Shown here one piece after another: positions 17,390 to 26,298 of a stretch of DNA of 50,214 nucleotides (position 1 is its first letter; each line of letters starts with the position of its first letter). Below the pieces are notes generated by a model. That model ran no database searches, was not told the DNA's origin, and saw only the letters and a list, made by a program, of their open reading frames with translations. The stretch is from Pseudomonas fuscovaginae SE-1 (lineage in GTDB: Bacteria; Pseudomonadota; Gammaproteobacteria; Pseudomonadales; Pseudomonadaceae), in assembly GCF_000364705.1 (NCBI RefSeq), contig NZ_AQOH01000104.1:1-50214 (forward strand), written 5' to 3'. A program made the translations under genes and the position numbers.

Positions 17390-17546
17390 CTGGTCTCACC
17401 TTGTGGCGAGTGGGCTTGCCCACGCTCGGCTGCGCAGCAGCCGTAAACCCGGTCATCCCGGTCGACCTGATGTACCGGGTTGTCAGGGTTCGGGGGCGCT
17501 GTGCGCCCCGACGCGGGCAAGCCCGCTCGCCACAAGGTGAGACCAG
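17390..17546. repeat. Composite REP palindrome (REPIN-like), copy B
   Basis: The outer arms at 17390-17415 and 17521-17546 are 26 bp long with one mismatch and carry the GTGGCGAG core of copy A. Inside are the same hairpin as in copy A, CGGCTGC/GCAGCCG (17427-17443), and then GGGGCGC/GCGCCCC (17493-17509). The internal order is the reverse of copy A, so the two elements are in opposite orientation. It occupies most of the 328-bp gltD-hemE gap (17333-17660), which holds no gene. Confidence 0.85.
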
Positions 17547-17585
17547 GACCTCTGTCGCCCTCCGCGACAAATTGACCCGATAGAC

Positions 17586-17614
17586 AAAAGACACGGCACT
17601 CGCCGTGCCTTTTT
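17586..17614 (+). terminator. Rho-independent terminator upstream of hemE
   Basis: AAAAG, one mismatch and CACGGC pair across an ACTC loop with GCCGTG, one mismatch and CTTTT, then a further T. The A-run and T-run flanking a GC stem make it potentially bidirectional. It would end transcription arriving from gltBD, so hemE must have its own promoter within the short gap to its start at 17661. Confidence 0.75.
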
Positions 17615-17660
17615 CGTTGCGCTCTGAGAAAATGCCCGCACTTTTTCTCCGGATGCCGAC

Positions 17661-18728
17661 ATGACTGCCCTGAAGAACGACCGTTTCCTGCGTGCCCTGC
17701 TCAAGCAACCCGTTGATGTCACCCCTGTGTGGATGATGCGTCAGGCGGGTCGCTATCTGCCGGAGTACCGCGCCAGTCGCGCCAAGGCCGGCGATTTCAT
17801 GAGCCTGTGCATGAATCCGTCGTTCGCCTGCGAAGTCACCTTGCAGCCCCTGGACCGCTACCCGGGCCTGGACGCCGCGATCCTGTTCTCCGATATCCTG
17901 ACCATCCCCGATGCCATGGGCCAGGGCCTGTACTTCGAGACCGGCGAAGGCCCGCGCTTCAGGAAGGTCATCGACAGCCTGGCCGACATCGAAGCGCTGC
18001 CGATCCCCGATCCGCGGAAGGACCTGGGCTATGTGATGGACGCGGTCAGCACCATCCGTCGGGAGCTCAACGGCCGGGTGCCGCTGATCGGCTTCTCCGG
18101 CAGCCCCTGGACCTTGGCGACCTACATGGTCGAAGGGGGCTCGTCGAAAGACTTCCGCAAGACCAAGGCCATGCTCTACGACAACCCGCAGGCCCTGCAC
18201 CTGCTGCTGGACAAGCTGGCGCAGTCGGTCACCGCGTACCTCAACGGGCAGATCCGGGCCGGAGCCCAGGCGGTACAGATCTTCGACACCTGGGGCGGCA
18301 GCCTGTCGGCGGCGGCTTACCAGGAGTTCTCCCTGGCCTACATGCGCAAGATCGTCAGCGGCCTGATCCGCGAGCACGAAGGGCGCAAGGTGCCGGTCAT
18401 CCTGTTCACCAAGAACGGCGGCCTGTGGCTGGAAAGCATCGCCGAGGCGGGTGCCGACGCGCTGGGCCTGGACTGGACCTGCGACCTGGGCGATGCCCGT
18501 CGCCGGGTCGGGGACAAGGTGGCCCTGCAGGGCAACATGGATCCTACCGTGCTGTATGCCAGGCCCGAGGCGATCCGTGCCGAAGTGGCGCGGATTCTCG
18601 CCAGCTACGGCGAAGGTTCGGGTCATGTGTTCAACCTGGGTCATGGCATCACTCCGGAAGTCGATCCAGAGCATGCAGGCGCCTTTATCGGCGCCGTCCA
18701 CGAATTTTCCGCGCAGTACCATCGCTGA
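17661..18728 (+). CDS. hemE: Uroporphyrinogen decarboxylase
   Basis: HemE removes the four acetate carboxyl groups of uroporphyrinogen III to give coproporphyrinogen III in haem biosynthesis; it is cytoplasmic and needs no cofactor. The 355-residue protein has the N-terminal signature [14 protein letters not shown], the [12 protein letters not shown] segment with the catalytic aspartate, [13 protein letters not shown] and the C-terminal [11 protein letters not shown]. The length is standard. Its position after gltBD is normal for Pseudomonas. It is followed by a strong hairpin. Confidence 0.98.
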   Translation: MTALKNDRFLRALLKQPVDVTPVWMMRQAGRYLPEYRASRAKAGDFMSLCMNPSFACEVTLQPLDRYPGLDAAILFSDILTIPDAMGQGLYFETGEGPRFRKVIDSLADIEALPIPDPRKDLGYVMDAVSTIRRELNGRVPLIGFSGSPWTLATYMVEGGSSKDFRKTKAMLYDNPQALHLLLDKLAQSVTAYLNGQIRAGAQAVQIFDTWGGSLSAAAYQEFSLAYMRKIVSGLIREHEGRKVPVILFTKNGGLWLESIAEAGADALGLDWTCDLGDARRRVGDKVALQGNMDPTVLYARPEAIRAEVARILASYGEGSGHVFNLGHGITPEVDPEHAGAFIGAVHEFSAQYHR

Positions 18729-18744
18729 GTCTTCGGTTTCGACC

Positions 18745-18766
18745 ACGGCCCCACTGACGGGGCCGT
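18745..18766 (+). terminator. Hairpin terminator of hemE
   Basis: A perfect 8-bp stem ACGGCCCC/GGGGCCGT with a 6-base loop lies 17 bases after the hemE stop. No long T-run follows directly. It marks the boundary between the core gene block and the AT-rich accessory stretch. Confidence 0.6.
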
Positions 18767-19168
18767 CGGTCCTGCTCTGCAAATTCCACTTTTTTCATCC
18801 CGCTGTGTAAGAACATTCCTGTTTTTTCTGCCTATTCTGGGCGTTTTCTGAAAGTTCCTTCGAAGAGTATTGTGCGCTCTATCTTGAAAAGTGGCCTCTT
18901 TCGGGAAAAATCAATATTGCTGATGATTCACTCTTTCTGCTCGGAATCATCTTACAGCTAAAAAAATCAATGTTCGTAAAATTCACATCCGAATTCTTAC
19001 TGCTGAAGTTGCGGTGGTGTGGAATTCGGCTTTCTCTATTGCTATTCAAATGACTATCGATTGATGGGGCTTTCCCAGGGATAGGTATGTCCGCATCAAG
19101 GATACTTCTCTACTCGAGTTACATGGATACGAATACTTCAGTAATTCATTCCGGGATTGGAAACTATG
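18767..19168. other. AT-rich noncoding leader upstream of the LPMO gene
   Basis: About 400 bp without a credible gene. Base composition shifts sharply to AT-rich here (runs such as TTTTTTC and AAAAAAATC), unlike the GC-rich blocks on both sides. Two GAATTC sites bracket a short segment around 18990-19027. A frame from 19087 runs into the LPMO coding region in the wrong phase and is not a gene. I could not assign a confident -10/-35 pair; the region probably holds the LPMO promoter and regulatory sites. Confidence 0.6.
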
Positions 19169-20617
19169 ATGAGAAAACGTTCGGGTTCGGTCGCAGCAGG
19201 TGTGTCCTCTCTAGCCATGCTCACGGCTCTGGTCGCTTCGCAACAGGCGGCGGCTCACGGTTATCTGAGCCATCCACCGTCGCGGGCCTATGCCTGCCAG
19301 CAGGGGTTGAACAAGGATTGCGGGAACGCGCAGTACGAGCCGCAGAGTGTTGGTGAGACCTTCAAGGGGTTTCCGGCCGGCAGTGGTGGCGGGCCGATGC
19401 AGGGGCCCATCGATGGCAGGATCGCCAGCGGCGGGTCGGCCAGCTTCTCCGCGCTGGATGCCCAGAGTGCGACGCGTTGGCATCTGACCGAAATCAAGGA
19501 CCGCGATATCGAGTTCACCTGGGATTACACCGCGGCCCATCCGGCGACCCGGCATGAGTATTTCATCACCCGGGCCGGCTGGAACCCGAACCAACCGCTG
19601 ACCCGCGCCTCGTTCGACAGCGCGCCCTTCTGCGAGGTGGACGGAGGCAATGCGCTGCCGGTTTCCGGTGCCAGGCATGCCTGTTCCATCCCGTCGGACC
19701 GGACCGGCCAGCATGTCATTCTCGGGATCTGGACCGTGGGCGACACCGCTGCGGCGTTCTACAACGTGGCGGATGTGAATATCATCCCCGAGGCGGTCAC
19801 CCCGGATGGCTGGCACACGGTCGGCAACATCACCCCGGCTTCCACGGCCCTGCTGGTGGGCGACAAGGTCAAGGCCCGCGGCTTTGGCAATGAGGGCGAG
19901 ATCAACGAGCGGCGTGTCGAGATCGCCATCGCGACGGCCGAGGAAGGGCGCCCGGAGAACTGGTCGTTCAAGTTGGCCGAGCAGATCAACCGGACCCAGG
20001 AGCTGGTGCGGGCCGGTGTTCGTGACGATGAGGGCAAGATCAACCCGATCAAGGGCGCAAACAAGGTCTTTGCCAAGGCCGAAAGCGGCGTGAAGCGCTA
20101 TGAGTTGCAAATGGAGCTGCAGGAAGACGCTGGCGCCGACCTGCGCATTTCGACGCTGGGCAATGACTTCGCGCTGGACAAGGGGCGTCTCACCTTGCCC
20201 GTGCCGCTGCTCGGCAACCGCCTGATGAATGTCGAACTCACGGTGTTCAACGCCAACAATAAGGTCGTCGGCTCCATCACGCAACAGGTCGAGGCCGGTT
20301 CCACCAGCTTGAACGTGGACGTTCGCAGTGCGCCAGGCCCTCATCAGGTCAAGCTGGTCGGCGTGACGCCTGATGGTCGCACCACCCGCCAGGATCTCGT
20401 GTCCATCGAGCTGGGTGGCGAAGGGGTAGGCCACGAATACGACTGGGTCTATCCGCAAAATATTGAAAACTATCGCCCGGGTACCACTGTACTGGTGGAT
20501 GACAATGTCTACGAGTGCAAGCCGTTTCCGGATGGTGACTGGTGCAAGGTTCCCAGTGAGCATCACTACAAACCGGGGCACGGAACCAACTGGCAGGATG
20601 CCTGGATAGCCAAGTAA
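19169..20617 (+). CDS. gbpA: GbpA-type lytic polysaccharide monooxygenase (AA10), secreted
   Basis: This is a copper enzyme that oxidatively cleaves chitin and binds GlcNAc polymers. A signal peptide ends in QQAAA so that mature residue 1 is His (H30 of the precursor, HGYLSH), the first histidine-brace ligand. The second is mature His95 in TAAHPATRHEYF, and AAAFYN supplies the axial Phe. Domain order is AA10 (about 30-205), GbpA domain 2 (about 208-305), a third beta domain (about 310-415) and a C-terminal CBM73-like chitin-binding domain (about 425-480). The length of about 482-485 residues matches Vibrio GbpA. ATG 19169 fits GGA spacing better than ATG 19166. It is a likely substrate of the adjacent type II secretion system. 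Confidence 0.93.
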   Translation: MRKRSGSVAAGVSSLAMLTALVASQQAAAHGYLSHPPSRAYACQQGLNKDCGNAQYEPQSVGETFKGFPAGSGGGPMQGPIDGRIASGGSASFSALDAQSATRWHLTEIKDRDIEFTWDYTAAHPATRHEYFITRAGWNPNQPLTRASFDSAPFCEVDGGNALPVSGARHACSIPSDRTGQHVILGIWTVGDTAAAFYNVADVNIIPEAVTPDGWHTVGNITPASTALLVGDKVKARGFGNEGEINERRVEIAIATAEEGRPENWSFKLAEQINRTQELVRAGVRDDEGKINPIKGANKVFAKAESGVKRYELQMELQEDAGADLRISTLGNDFALDKGRLTLPVPLLGNRLMNVELTVFNANNKVVGSITQQVEAGSTSLNVDVRSAPGPHQVKLVGVTPDGRTTRQDLVSIELGGEGVGHEYDWVYPQNIENYRPGTTVLVDDNVYECKPFPDGDWCKVPSEHHYKPGHGTNWQDAWIAK

Positions 20618-20629
20618 GAGCCACTGTCG

Positions 20630-20665
20630 GGGGCCTGGAAATTACTGTGAAAGTTTCCGGGTCCC
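20630..20665 (+). terminator. Hairpin between the LPMO and cytochrome b561 genes
   Basis: GGGGCCTGGAAA pairs with TTTCCGGGTCCC (two imperfect pairs) across a 12-base loop, 13 bases after the LPMO stop and 28 bases before the next start. No T-run follows, so it may attenuate rather than stop transcription into the b561-gsp operon, setting a high LPMO to secretion-gene ratio. That role is an inference. Confidence 0.5.
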
Positions 20666-20692
20666 TGCCCGTGCCGTATCGGATTTCATTAT

Positions 20693-21223
20693 ATGAGCCA
20701 ATCTTCGGCGAGCGAAAGATTACCGTATTGTCGTTTTCGGATTGTTCTGCACTGGTTGTCGGCTGTCGTTATTTTATGGGTGTTGCCCAGTGGATTTTAT
20801 ATAGCGATGTTTGATGTTCCCGTTCTATATCGGGAACGAATCGGCTTATTCAATATTTTTGTCGGAACGTTGTTCATTCCTTTTTTTGTTATTCGAATGC
20901 TGGTCTGTCTCGCTCATGTCCGCAGTGACTGTCGTTGCCTCGATTCCGCGCAGGCCTGGGCGGCCTTTGCCGTTCACAAGCTCATCTACCTGACGACAGC
21001 CGTCGTGCTGGCGAGCGGGGTGCTGATGATGAAGCAGCCGACCGATGTCTTCGGCCTGTTCGTCATGCCCGCGCCGCTTCAGGGCGGCGCGGGCATCGAT
21101 CTGTTCATGCAGGTGCACCGACTGTCCTGCATCCTGCTCGGTCTGCTGGTGTTCCTGCATGTGGCGGCGGTGCTCAGGCATGAGCTTTCCGGGCGGTCGG
21201 TGCTTTGGCGTATGCGCTGGTGA
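20693..21223 (+). CDS. Cytochrome b561-family inner-membrane protein
   Basis: This is a four-helix b-type cytochrome of the CybB-like family (176 residues), expected to move electrons from the quinone pool across the inner membrane. Helices lie at about 17-38, 51-73, 91-112 and 142-164. Candidate haem ligands are H20 (VLHWLS), H142 and H156; H95 is in helix 3. The helix-2 position where the family normally has His (HKSxG) reads N54-I-F-V-G, so one ligand appears to be missing. The first half of the gene is notably AT-rich compared with its neighbours. Its stop is 8 bases before gspC, implying cotranscription with the secretion genes. Confidence 0.85.
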   Translation: MSQSSASERLPYCRFRIVLHWLSAVVILWVLPSGFYIAMFDVPVLYRERIGLFNIFVGTLFIPFFVIRMLVCLAHVRSDCRCLDSAQAWAAFAVHKLIYLTTAVVLASGVLMMKQPTDVFGLFVMPAPLQGGAGIDLFMQVHRLSCILLGLLVFLHVAAVLRHELSGRSVLWRMRW

Positions 21224-21231
21224 GGTCTTCC

Positions 21232-21729
21232 ATGCGGCTTTTGTGCTGGGCTCTGCCATTGGCCTATGGCGTCTGGCTGGCCTGGAGCGAGTGGGCGTTT
21301 CGTCGTGACCTGCCAAGCGTGCCGGTTGCCGCCTTGGGCAGCGCGACACCGGAGCCGGCGCAGCCGCTCAACCCGGCGGCGATAGCCACGGTACTCGGTC
21401 TGCAGGTCCGGGACAGTCTGGCGCGCAGCAGCGAGCCGTTGCAACTGCGGGCCAGTTTCGTCTCCAGCACGGGAGCGTCCCGCGCCCTGCTCGCGGGGGC
21501 CCAGGGCCAGCGCGTGTACCGGGTCGGTGACAGCCTGCCCGGCGGCAGCATGCTGCGTCGGGTCGAGGCCGGGCGCGTGGTGCTCTGGCGCAATGGCCGC
21601 GAGGAGTGGCTGGCGTTGGAGGCGCCTGCCCGCAGGGTGTTATCGCCACTCGGCAGCGCCACCTCCGCTGGCGCACCGTCTTCTTCGTATCTGAGGCCGG
21701 CGGCCCCGGGAATCAGGGTGAACCCATGA
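21232..21729 (+). CDS. gspC: Type II secretion protein GspC
   Basis: GspC is the inner-membrane protein that connects the assembly platform to the GspD secretin. ATG 21232 follows TGAGG by 6 bases and gives 165 residues; an in-frame extension into the b561 gene is rejected. One membrane helix lies near residues 2-20. The periplasmic HR domain (about 45-130) includes LRASFVSSTGASRALL and YRVGDSLPGG. The protein ends in a Ser/Pro-rich tail, with no PDZ or coiled-coil domain, so it is a short form. The stop overlaps gspD (ATGA). Confidence 0.85.
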   Translation: MRLLCWALPLAYGVWLAWSEWAFRRDLPSVPVAALGSATPEPAQPLNPAAIATVLGLQVRDSLARSSEPLQLRASFVSSTGASRALLAGAQGQRVYRVGDSLPGGSMLRRVEAGRVVLWRNGREEWLALEAPARRVLSPLGSATSAGAPSSSYLRPAAPGIRVNP

Positions 21730-23621
21730 AACTTCCTGCAGTGTTCGCCCCATGGCGCCTGCTCATCGCTGGCCTGCTGCTGTCGTTGTCGCTTCCGGCG
21801 GCATGGGCCGAGGAGCCGCGCTGGCAACTGGCGATGAACGACGCCGAACTGCGTGATGTGGTGCGTGAGATGTCATCGATACTCGACACCACGGTGGTCC
21901 TCGACCCTCGTGTCCAGGGCCGTATCACGGTGCTCTCGGAGCAGGCGCTGGATCGCGAAGGTGTGCGACGGCTGTTCTACTCGGTGCTCGATGCGCACAA
22001 TTTCACGGTGATCGATGAAGGTGACCGGATTCTCATCACGCCGGTGGCGGATGCCCGTACCCGCGCCAGCGATGCCGACAGCCACAGTGCCCAGGCCGGG
22101 CAGTTCGTCACCCAGGTGGTGGCCCTGAGCAACAGCCTGGCCAGCGATATTGCCGCCCTGGTCAGGCCATTGGTCTCGGCCAACGGCTATGTCGGTCCTT
22201 CGGCCTCGGCCAATGCCTTGGTGATCACCGACAGCGCCGGCAATGTGCGGCGTATCGCCAGGATCGTCCGCGAGCTGGATGCCGGGCACAAGAATGCCCA
22301 TGAGGTGCTGCCTTTGCAGCATGGCCTGGCCGCCGACCTGGCGCGGGTGCTGGAGCAGTCCCTGGGCAAGCAGGGCGCCGAGTCGGGCAGCCAGGTGATT
22401 GCCGATACCCGTAGCAATCGTCTGCTGCTGGTCGGTCCCCAGGCGGTACGCAAGCGCCTCGTCGAGCTGGCGCGATCGCTTGACACACCGGTTCCGGTGG
22501 ATGCGGACAACGCCCGGGTGATCCGTCTGCGCTACAGCGACGCCAAGCAACTGGCCGAAGTGCTCGACGCCATGGGCCAGGGGCTCGGCCAGGAGGTCGC
22601 CAGCCGGGACAACCCGTCGAGCAAGGCGGTGGTCAAGGCCGACGAGAGCCAGAACGCGCTGGTGCTGATCGCCGAGCCGAGCCAGGTACGGACCCTGGAG
22701 GGTATCGTACGCCAGCTCGACCAGCCGCGTTCGCAGGTGCTGATCCATGCGGCGATCGTCGAGGTTTCCGGGGATATCGTCGACGCGCTCGGGGTGCAGT
22801 GGGGCGGCAAGGCCGGCAGTGCCCAGGGGGGTATCACCTTTCCCAGTGCCGGTGTCGTCCTGTCGGGGGTTGGTGGCGCTGACGCCAAGCTGTTCGACGG
22901 TGCCGTGCTGCGCGTCGGTAGTGACCGTTTCAGCATGCTGATTTCCGCGTTGGCGACCAATACGCGCAACAACGTGCTGTCCACCCCCAGCCTTTTGACC
23001 CTGGACAACCAGGAAGCGGAAATCCTGGTGGGGCAGAACGTGCCGTTCAGGACGGGTTCCTACCAGCCCTCCAGTTCCGGCAATGACAAGCCCTACAACA
23101 CGATCAGCCGTGAGGACATCGGCATCAAGCTGAAGATCCGTCCCCATATCAACGACGGTTCGACCCTGCGCCTGCGGGTCGAGCAGGAAAACTCCGAACT
23201 GGTGCCGAGCGCGCTGGTGACCGATGACCTGATCACCAACAAGCGCACGCTCAAGAGCACCATCCTGGTCGATGACGGCGAGATCATCGTCATCGGCGGC
23301 CTGATCAAGGACAGTACGCGCAACGAGAAAAGCGGTGTACCGCTGCTGCGCGACATTCCCTACCTGGGCGCGTTGTTCCGCTGGAATCGGGAGACGCAGG
23401 TCAAGACCAACCTGATGGTGTTCCTGCGGCCGACCATCGTGCGCGGGAAGGAGGACCTGGTCGAGGCCAGTGCGAGCGGTTACAAGCGGTTGCGCGAGCC
23501 CAGTCTGCCGTCGGCGCGCCAGGGCAATTCGCTGTTGCTGCCGAGCGACCCACGGCAACTGTTCGACGGCCCTGGCGATGATGCGGCGATCGACCTGCGC
23601 CGCCAGCAGGCAGCCCCATGA
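21726..23621 (+). CDS. gspD: Type II secretion outer-membrane secretin GspD
   Basis: GspD forms the outer-membrane channel. ATG 21726 overlaps the gspC stop and begins a signal peptide ending in PAAWAEE; the product has 631 residues. N0 to N3 domains follow (about 30-370), with repeated motifs such as VVALSNSLASDIAALV. The secretin barrel (about 385-580) carries VPLLRDIPYLGALFRW and LMVFLRPTIV. The C-terminal tail could recruit a pilotin, but no pilotin gene is in the window. It overlaps gspE by 4 bases. Confidence 0.95.
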   Translation: MKLPAVFAPWRLLIAGLLLSLSLPAAWAEEPRWQLAMNDAELRDVVREMSSILDTTVVLDPRVQGRITVLSEQALDREGVRRLFYSVLDAHNFTVIDEGDRILITPVADARTRASDADSHSAQAGQFVTQVVALSNSLASDIAALVRPLVSANGYVGPSASANALVITDSAGNVRRIARIVRELDAGHKNAHEVLPLQHGLAADLARVLEQSLGKQGAESGSQVIADTRSNRLLLVGPQAVRKRLVELARSLDTPVPVDADNARVIRLRYSDAKQLAEVLDAMGQGLGQEVASRDNPSSKAVVKADESQNALVLIAEPSQVRTLEGIVRQLDQPRSQVLIHAAIVEVSGDIVDALGVQWGGKAGSAQGGITFPSAGVVLSGVGGADAKLFDGAVLRVGSDRFSMLISALATNTRNNVLSTPSLLTLDNQEAEILVGQNVPFRTGSYQPSSSGNDKPYNTISREDIGIKLKIRPHINDGSTLRLRVEQENSELVPSALVTDDLITNKRTLKSTILVDDGEIIVIGGLIKDSTRNEKSGVPLLRDIPYLGALFRWNRETQVKTNLMVFLRPTIVRGKEDLVEASASGYKRLREPSLPSARQGNSLLLPSDPRQLFDGPGDDAAIDLRRQQAAP

Positions 23622-25081
23622 TCCGCCGATTGCCGTTTGGTTTTGCCCGGCGTTTCGGCGTGCTGCTGGAGCCGCGGGACGAGGCGGCCGTGCTGCTGAT
23701 CCGCGCGGACACACCGTTGACCGCGCTGGCCGAGGCGCGGCGTCAACTCGGCCGGGACTGGCCGCTGCGGACGTTGGCCGACGCGGAGTTCGCCGCGCGC
23801 CTGGCCGCCTGCTACAGCGATGGCCAGAGCGCCGCCGAGCAGGTCGCCCAGGGCCTGGACGACGAGCTCGACCTGATGAGCCTGGCCGACCAGGTCCCGC
23901 AGGCCGCCGACCTGCTGGAGCAGGAGGGCGATGCGCCGATCATCCGCCTGATCAATGCCCTGCTCAGCCAGGCGGTGCGGGAAAAGGCTTCGGACGTGCA
24001 TCTGGAGACGTTCGAGCACAGTGTCTCGGTGCGCCTGCGAGTGGACGGCCAATTGCGCGAAGTGCTGCAACCGCGGCGTGAGCTGGCCACGCTGCTGGTG
24101 TCGCGGATCAAGGTCATGGCGCGGCTGGATATCGCGGAAAAGCGCGTGCCGCAGGATGGCCGGATCGCCCTGCGGCTGGCTGGGCATGAGGTCGATGTGC
24201 GGGTCTCGACCTTGCCGTCGGCCCATGGCGAGCGGGTGGTACTGCGCCTGCTGGACAAGCGGGCCGGGCGCCTGGAGCTGGCCCGGCTCGGCATGCCGGC
24301 CGACACCCTGGAGCGTTTCCGACGGATCCTCGGCAAACCCCACGGGATCTTCCTGGTCACCGGGCCCACCGGTTCGGGCAAGACCACCAGCCTCTATGCC
24401 GCACTGAATCACCTCAACGAGCGCACGCGCAACATCCTCACCGTCGAGGACCCGATCGAGTACCACCTGCCCGGCATCGGCCAGACGCCGGTCAACCCCA
24501 AGGTCGAGATGACCTTTGCCCGCGGGCTGCGGGCGATCCTGCGCCAGGACCCGGATGTGGTGATGGTCGGCGAGATCCGCGACCGGGAAACCGCGGCCAT
24601 AGCCGTGCAGGCCTCGCTCACCGGGCACCTGGTGCTGTCGACCCTGCACACCAACAGCGCGGCGGGGGCGGTGACCCGTCTGCTGGACATGGGCGTGGAT
24701 GCCTACCTGCTCGCCTCGTCGCTGGTCGGTGTATTGGCCCAGCGTCTGGTCCGTACGCTGTGCCCCGAATGCAAGGCGCCGGTGCTTGCCGACGCCAGCG
24801 CCTGCCAGCGCCTCGGGCTGGCGCCGCAGGCGGCACCGAGGCTGTTCCGGGCGGTGGGGTGTGCGCACTGTCAGCAGGGCTATCGCGGTCGTACCGGCAT
24901 CTACGAGCTGATCGGCATCACTCAGGCCCTGGCGCAGATGATCCACAACGGTGTCAGCGAACCGGAGCTGGCCCGCCAGGCCCGATGCCTGGGGCCCAGC
25001 CTGTTCCAGGACGGACAGCGGCTGGTGCTGGAAGGTCGCACCAGCCTCGACGAACTGCTGCGTGTCACCCAGGAGGACTGA
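23618..25081 (+). CDS. gspE: Type II secretion ATPase GspE
   Basis: GspE is the cytoplasmic hexameric ATPase that powers pseudopilus assembly. The 487-residue protein has an N1E/N2E region, then Walker A GPTGSGKTT (about 249-257), Asp box ILTVEDPIEY, Walker B RAILRQDPDVVMVGEIRD and His box STLHTNS. The C-terminal zinc module is C382-x2-C385 and C415-x2-C418, as in true GspE/XcpR proteins. It starts inside gspD (ATGA) and is followed by gspF after 2 bases. Confidence 0.96.
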   Translation: MIRRLPFGFARRFGVLLEPRDEAAVLLIRADTPLTALAEARRQLGRDWPLRTLADAEFAARLAACYSDGQSAAEQVAQGLDDELDLMSLADQVPQAADLLEQEGDAPIIRLINALLSQAVREKASDVHLETFEHSVSVRLRVDGQLREVLQPRRELATLLVSRIKVMARLDIAEKRVPQDGRIALRLAGHEVDVRVSTLPSAHGERVVLRLLDKRAGRLELARLGMPADTLERFRRILGKPHGIFLVTGPTGSGKTTSLYAALNHLNERTRNILTVEDPIEYHLPGIGQTPVNPKVEMTFARGLRAILRQDPDVVMVGEIRDRETAAIAVQASLTGHLVLSTLHTNSAAGAVTRLLDMGVDAYLLASSLVGVLAQRLVRTLCPECKAPVLADASACQRLGLAPQAAPRLFRAVGCAHCQQGYRGRTGIYELIGITQALAQMIHNGVSEPELARQARCLGPSLFQDGQRLVLEGRTSLDELLRVTQED

Positions 25082-25083
25082 GC

Positions 25084-26295
25084 ATGCCGACCTTCGACTA
25101 TCACGCCCGGGATATTCACGGCCGACCCTGTCGGGGCCAGCAGCAGGCCGAGAGTGCACGACATGCCCGGCAGTTGCTGCGCGAGCGGGGCCTGTTGCCG
25201 AGCGTCCTGAAACCGCTGCGCGAACGCTCCGGCGTGTTGTCCGGTCGGGGTGTCGGTGGCGGGCTGGGCGCCGCCGAACTGGCCTTGCTGACCCTGCAAC
25301 TGTCGACCCTGGTCCAGGCCGGGTTGCCGCTTGAGGAGGCGTTGCGGGCGGTGGCGGCGCAGACTCAGAAACGTCGCACCGCCAGCCTGCTGGCGACGGT
25401 GCGCGACCGGGTCCTGGAGGGCTACGCGCTGTCCTCGGCGCTGGCCGGTTTCCCCAGGGCCTTTCCCGAACTGTTTCGCGCCAGCATCGCCGCCGGCGAA
25501 CGCTCCGGGCACCTGGGCCAGGTGCTGGAGCAGTTGGCGCACTACACCGAGGCGCGTCAGCAGTCTCGGCAGAAGATCCAGATGGCGCTGGTCTATCCGC
25601 TGGTCCTGCTGCTGGCGTCGCTGGGCATCGTCGGTTTCCTGCTGGGTTTCGTGGTACCGGACGTGGTGCGCATTTTCATCGACAGCGGTCGCGAGCTGCC
25701 GCTGTTGACTCGCGGGCTGATCAGCCTCAGCGACGGCCTGCGCGCCTATGCCTGGCTGCTGCTGTCGGGGTTGCTCGGCCTGGTCCTGCTGCTGCGTGGC
25801 GCCTGGCGGCAGCCTGCCCTGCGCCTGCGCTGGCACGCCTGGCTGTTGCGGGCGCCACTGCTCGGCGGCGTGCTGAAGGCGGTGGAGGCGGCGCGCTTCG
25901 CCAGCACCCTGGCGATTCTCGGCAAGAGCGCCGTGCCGCTGGTGGATGCCCTGGAAATTTCGGCCGCGGTGATCGGCAATCTGGCCGTTCGTGCGCGCAT
26001 GCTCGAGGTCGCCCGTGCGGTACGCGAAGGCGGCAGCCTGACCCGGGCCCTGGAGCAGAGCGGCGATATCCCGCCGCTGATGCTGCACATGATCGCCAGC
26101 GGCGAACGCGCCGGCGAGCTCGACAGCATGCTGGCGCGGGCCGCCGAACAACAGGAGAAAACCCTCGCGGCCCGCATCGCGCTGGTCGTCAGCCTCTTCG
26201 AACCGGCGATGCTGGTGGCGATGGGCGGCATCGTGCTGCTGATCGTCATGGCGATCCTGCTGCCGATCCTCAGTCTCAACCAAACGGTGAATTGA
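25084..26295 (+). CDS. gspF: Type II secretion inner-membrane platform protein GspF
   Basis: GspF is a polytopic inner-membrane protein that converts GspE motion into pseudopilin extraction. ATG 25084 gives 403 residues (MPTFDYHARDIHG), the usual length; the longer frame from 24760 runs through gspE and is a shadow. Two homologous cytoplasmic helical domains (LSTLVQAGLPLEEAL and LAILGKSAVPLVDAL) alternate with three membrane segments at about 170-195, 220-240 and 375-398. It sits 2 bases after gspE and 3 bases before gspG. Confidence 0.95.
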   Translation: MPTFDYHARDIHGRPCRGQQQAESARHARQLLRERGLLPSVLKPLRERSGVLSGRGVGGGLGAAELALLTLQLSTLVQAGLPLEEALRAVAAQTQKRRTASLLATVRDRVLEGYALSSALAGFPRAFPELFRASIAAGERSGHLGQVLEQLAHYTEARQQSRQKIQMALVYPLVLLLASLGIVGFLLGFVVPDVVRIFIDSGRELPLLTRGLISLSDGLRAYAWLLLSGLLGLVLLLRGAWRQPALRLRWHAWLLRAPLLGGVLKAVEAARFASTLAILGKSAVPLVDALEISAAVIGNLAVRARMLEVARAVREGGSLTRALEQSGDIPPLMLHMIASGERAGELDSMLARAAEQQEKTLAARIALVVSLFEPAMLVAMGGIVLLIVMAILLPILSLNQTVN

Positions 26296-26298
26296 TTC

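Noticed and set aside
19087..19356. Small open frame starting in the AT-rich leader of the LPMO gene
   Set aside because: Most of it overlaps the LPMO coding region out of frame, and no ribosome binding site or domain is evident.
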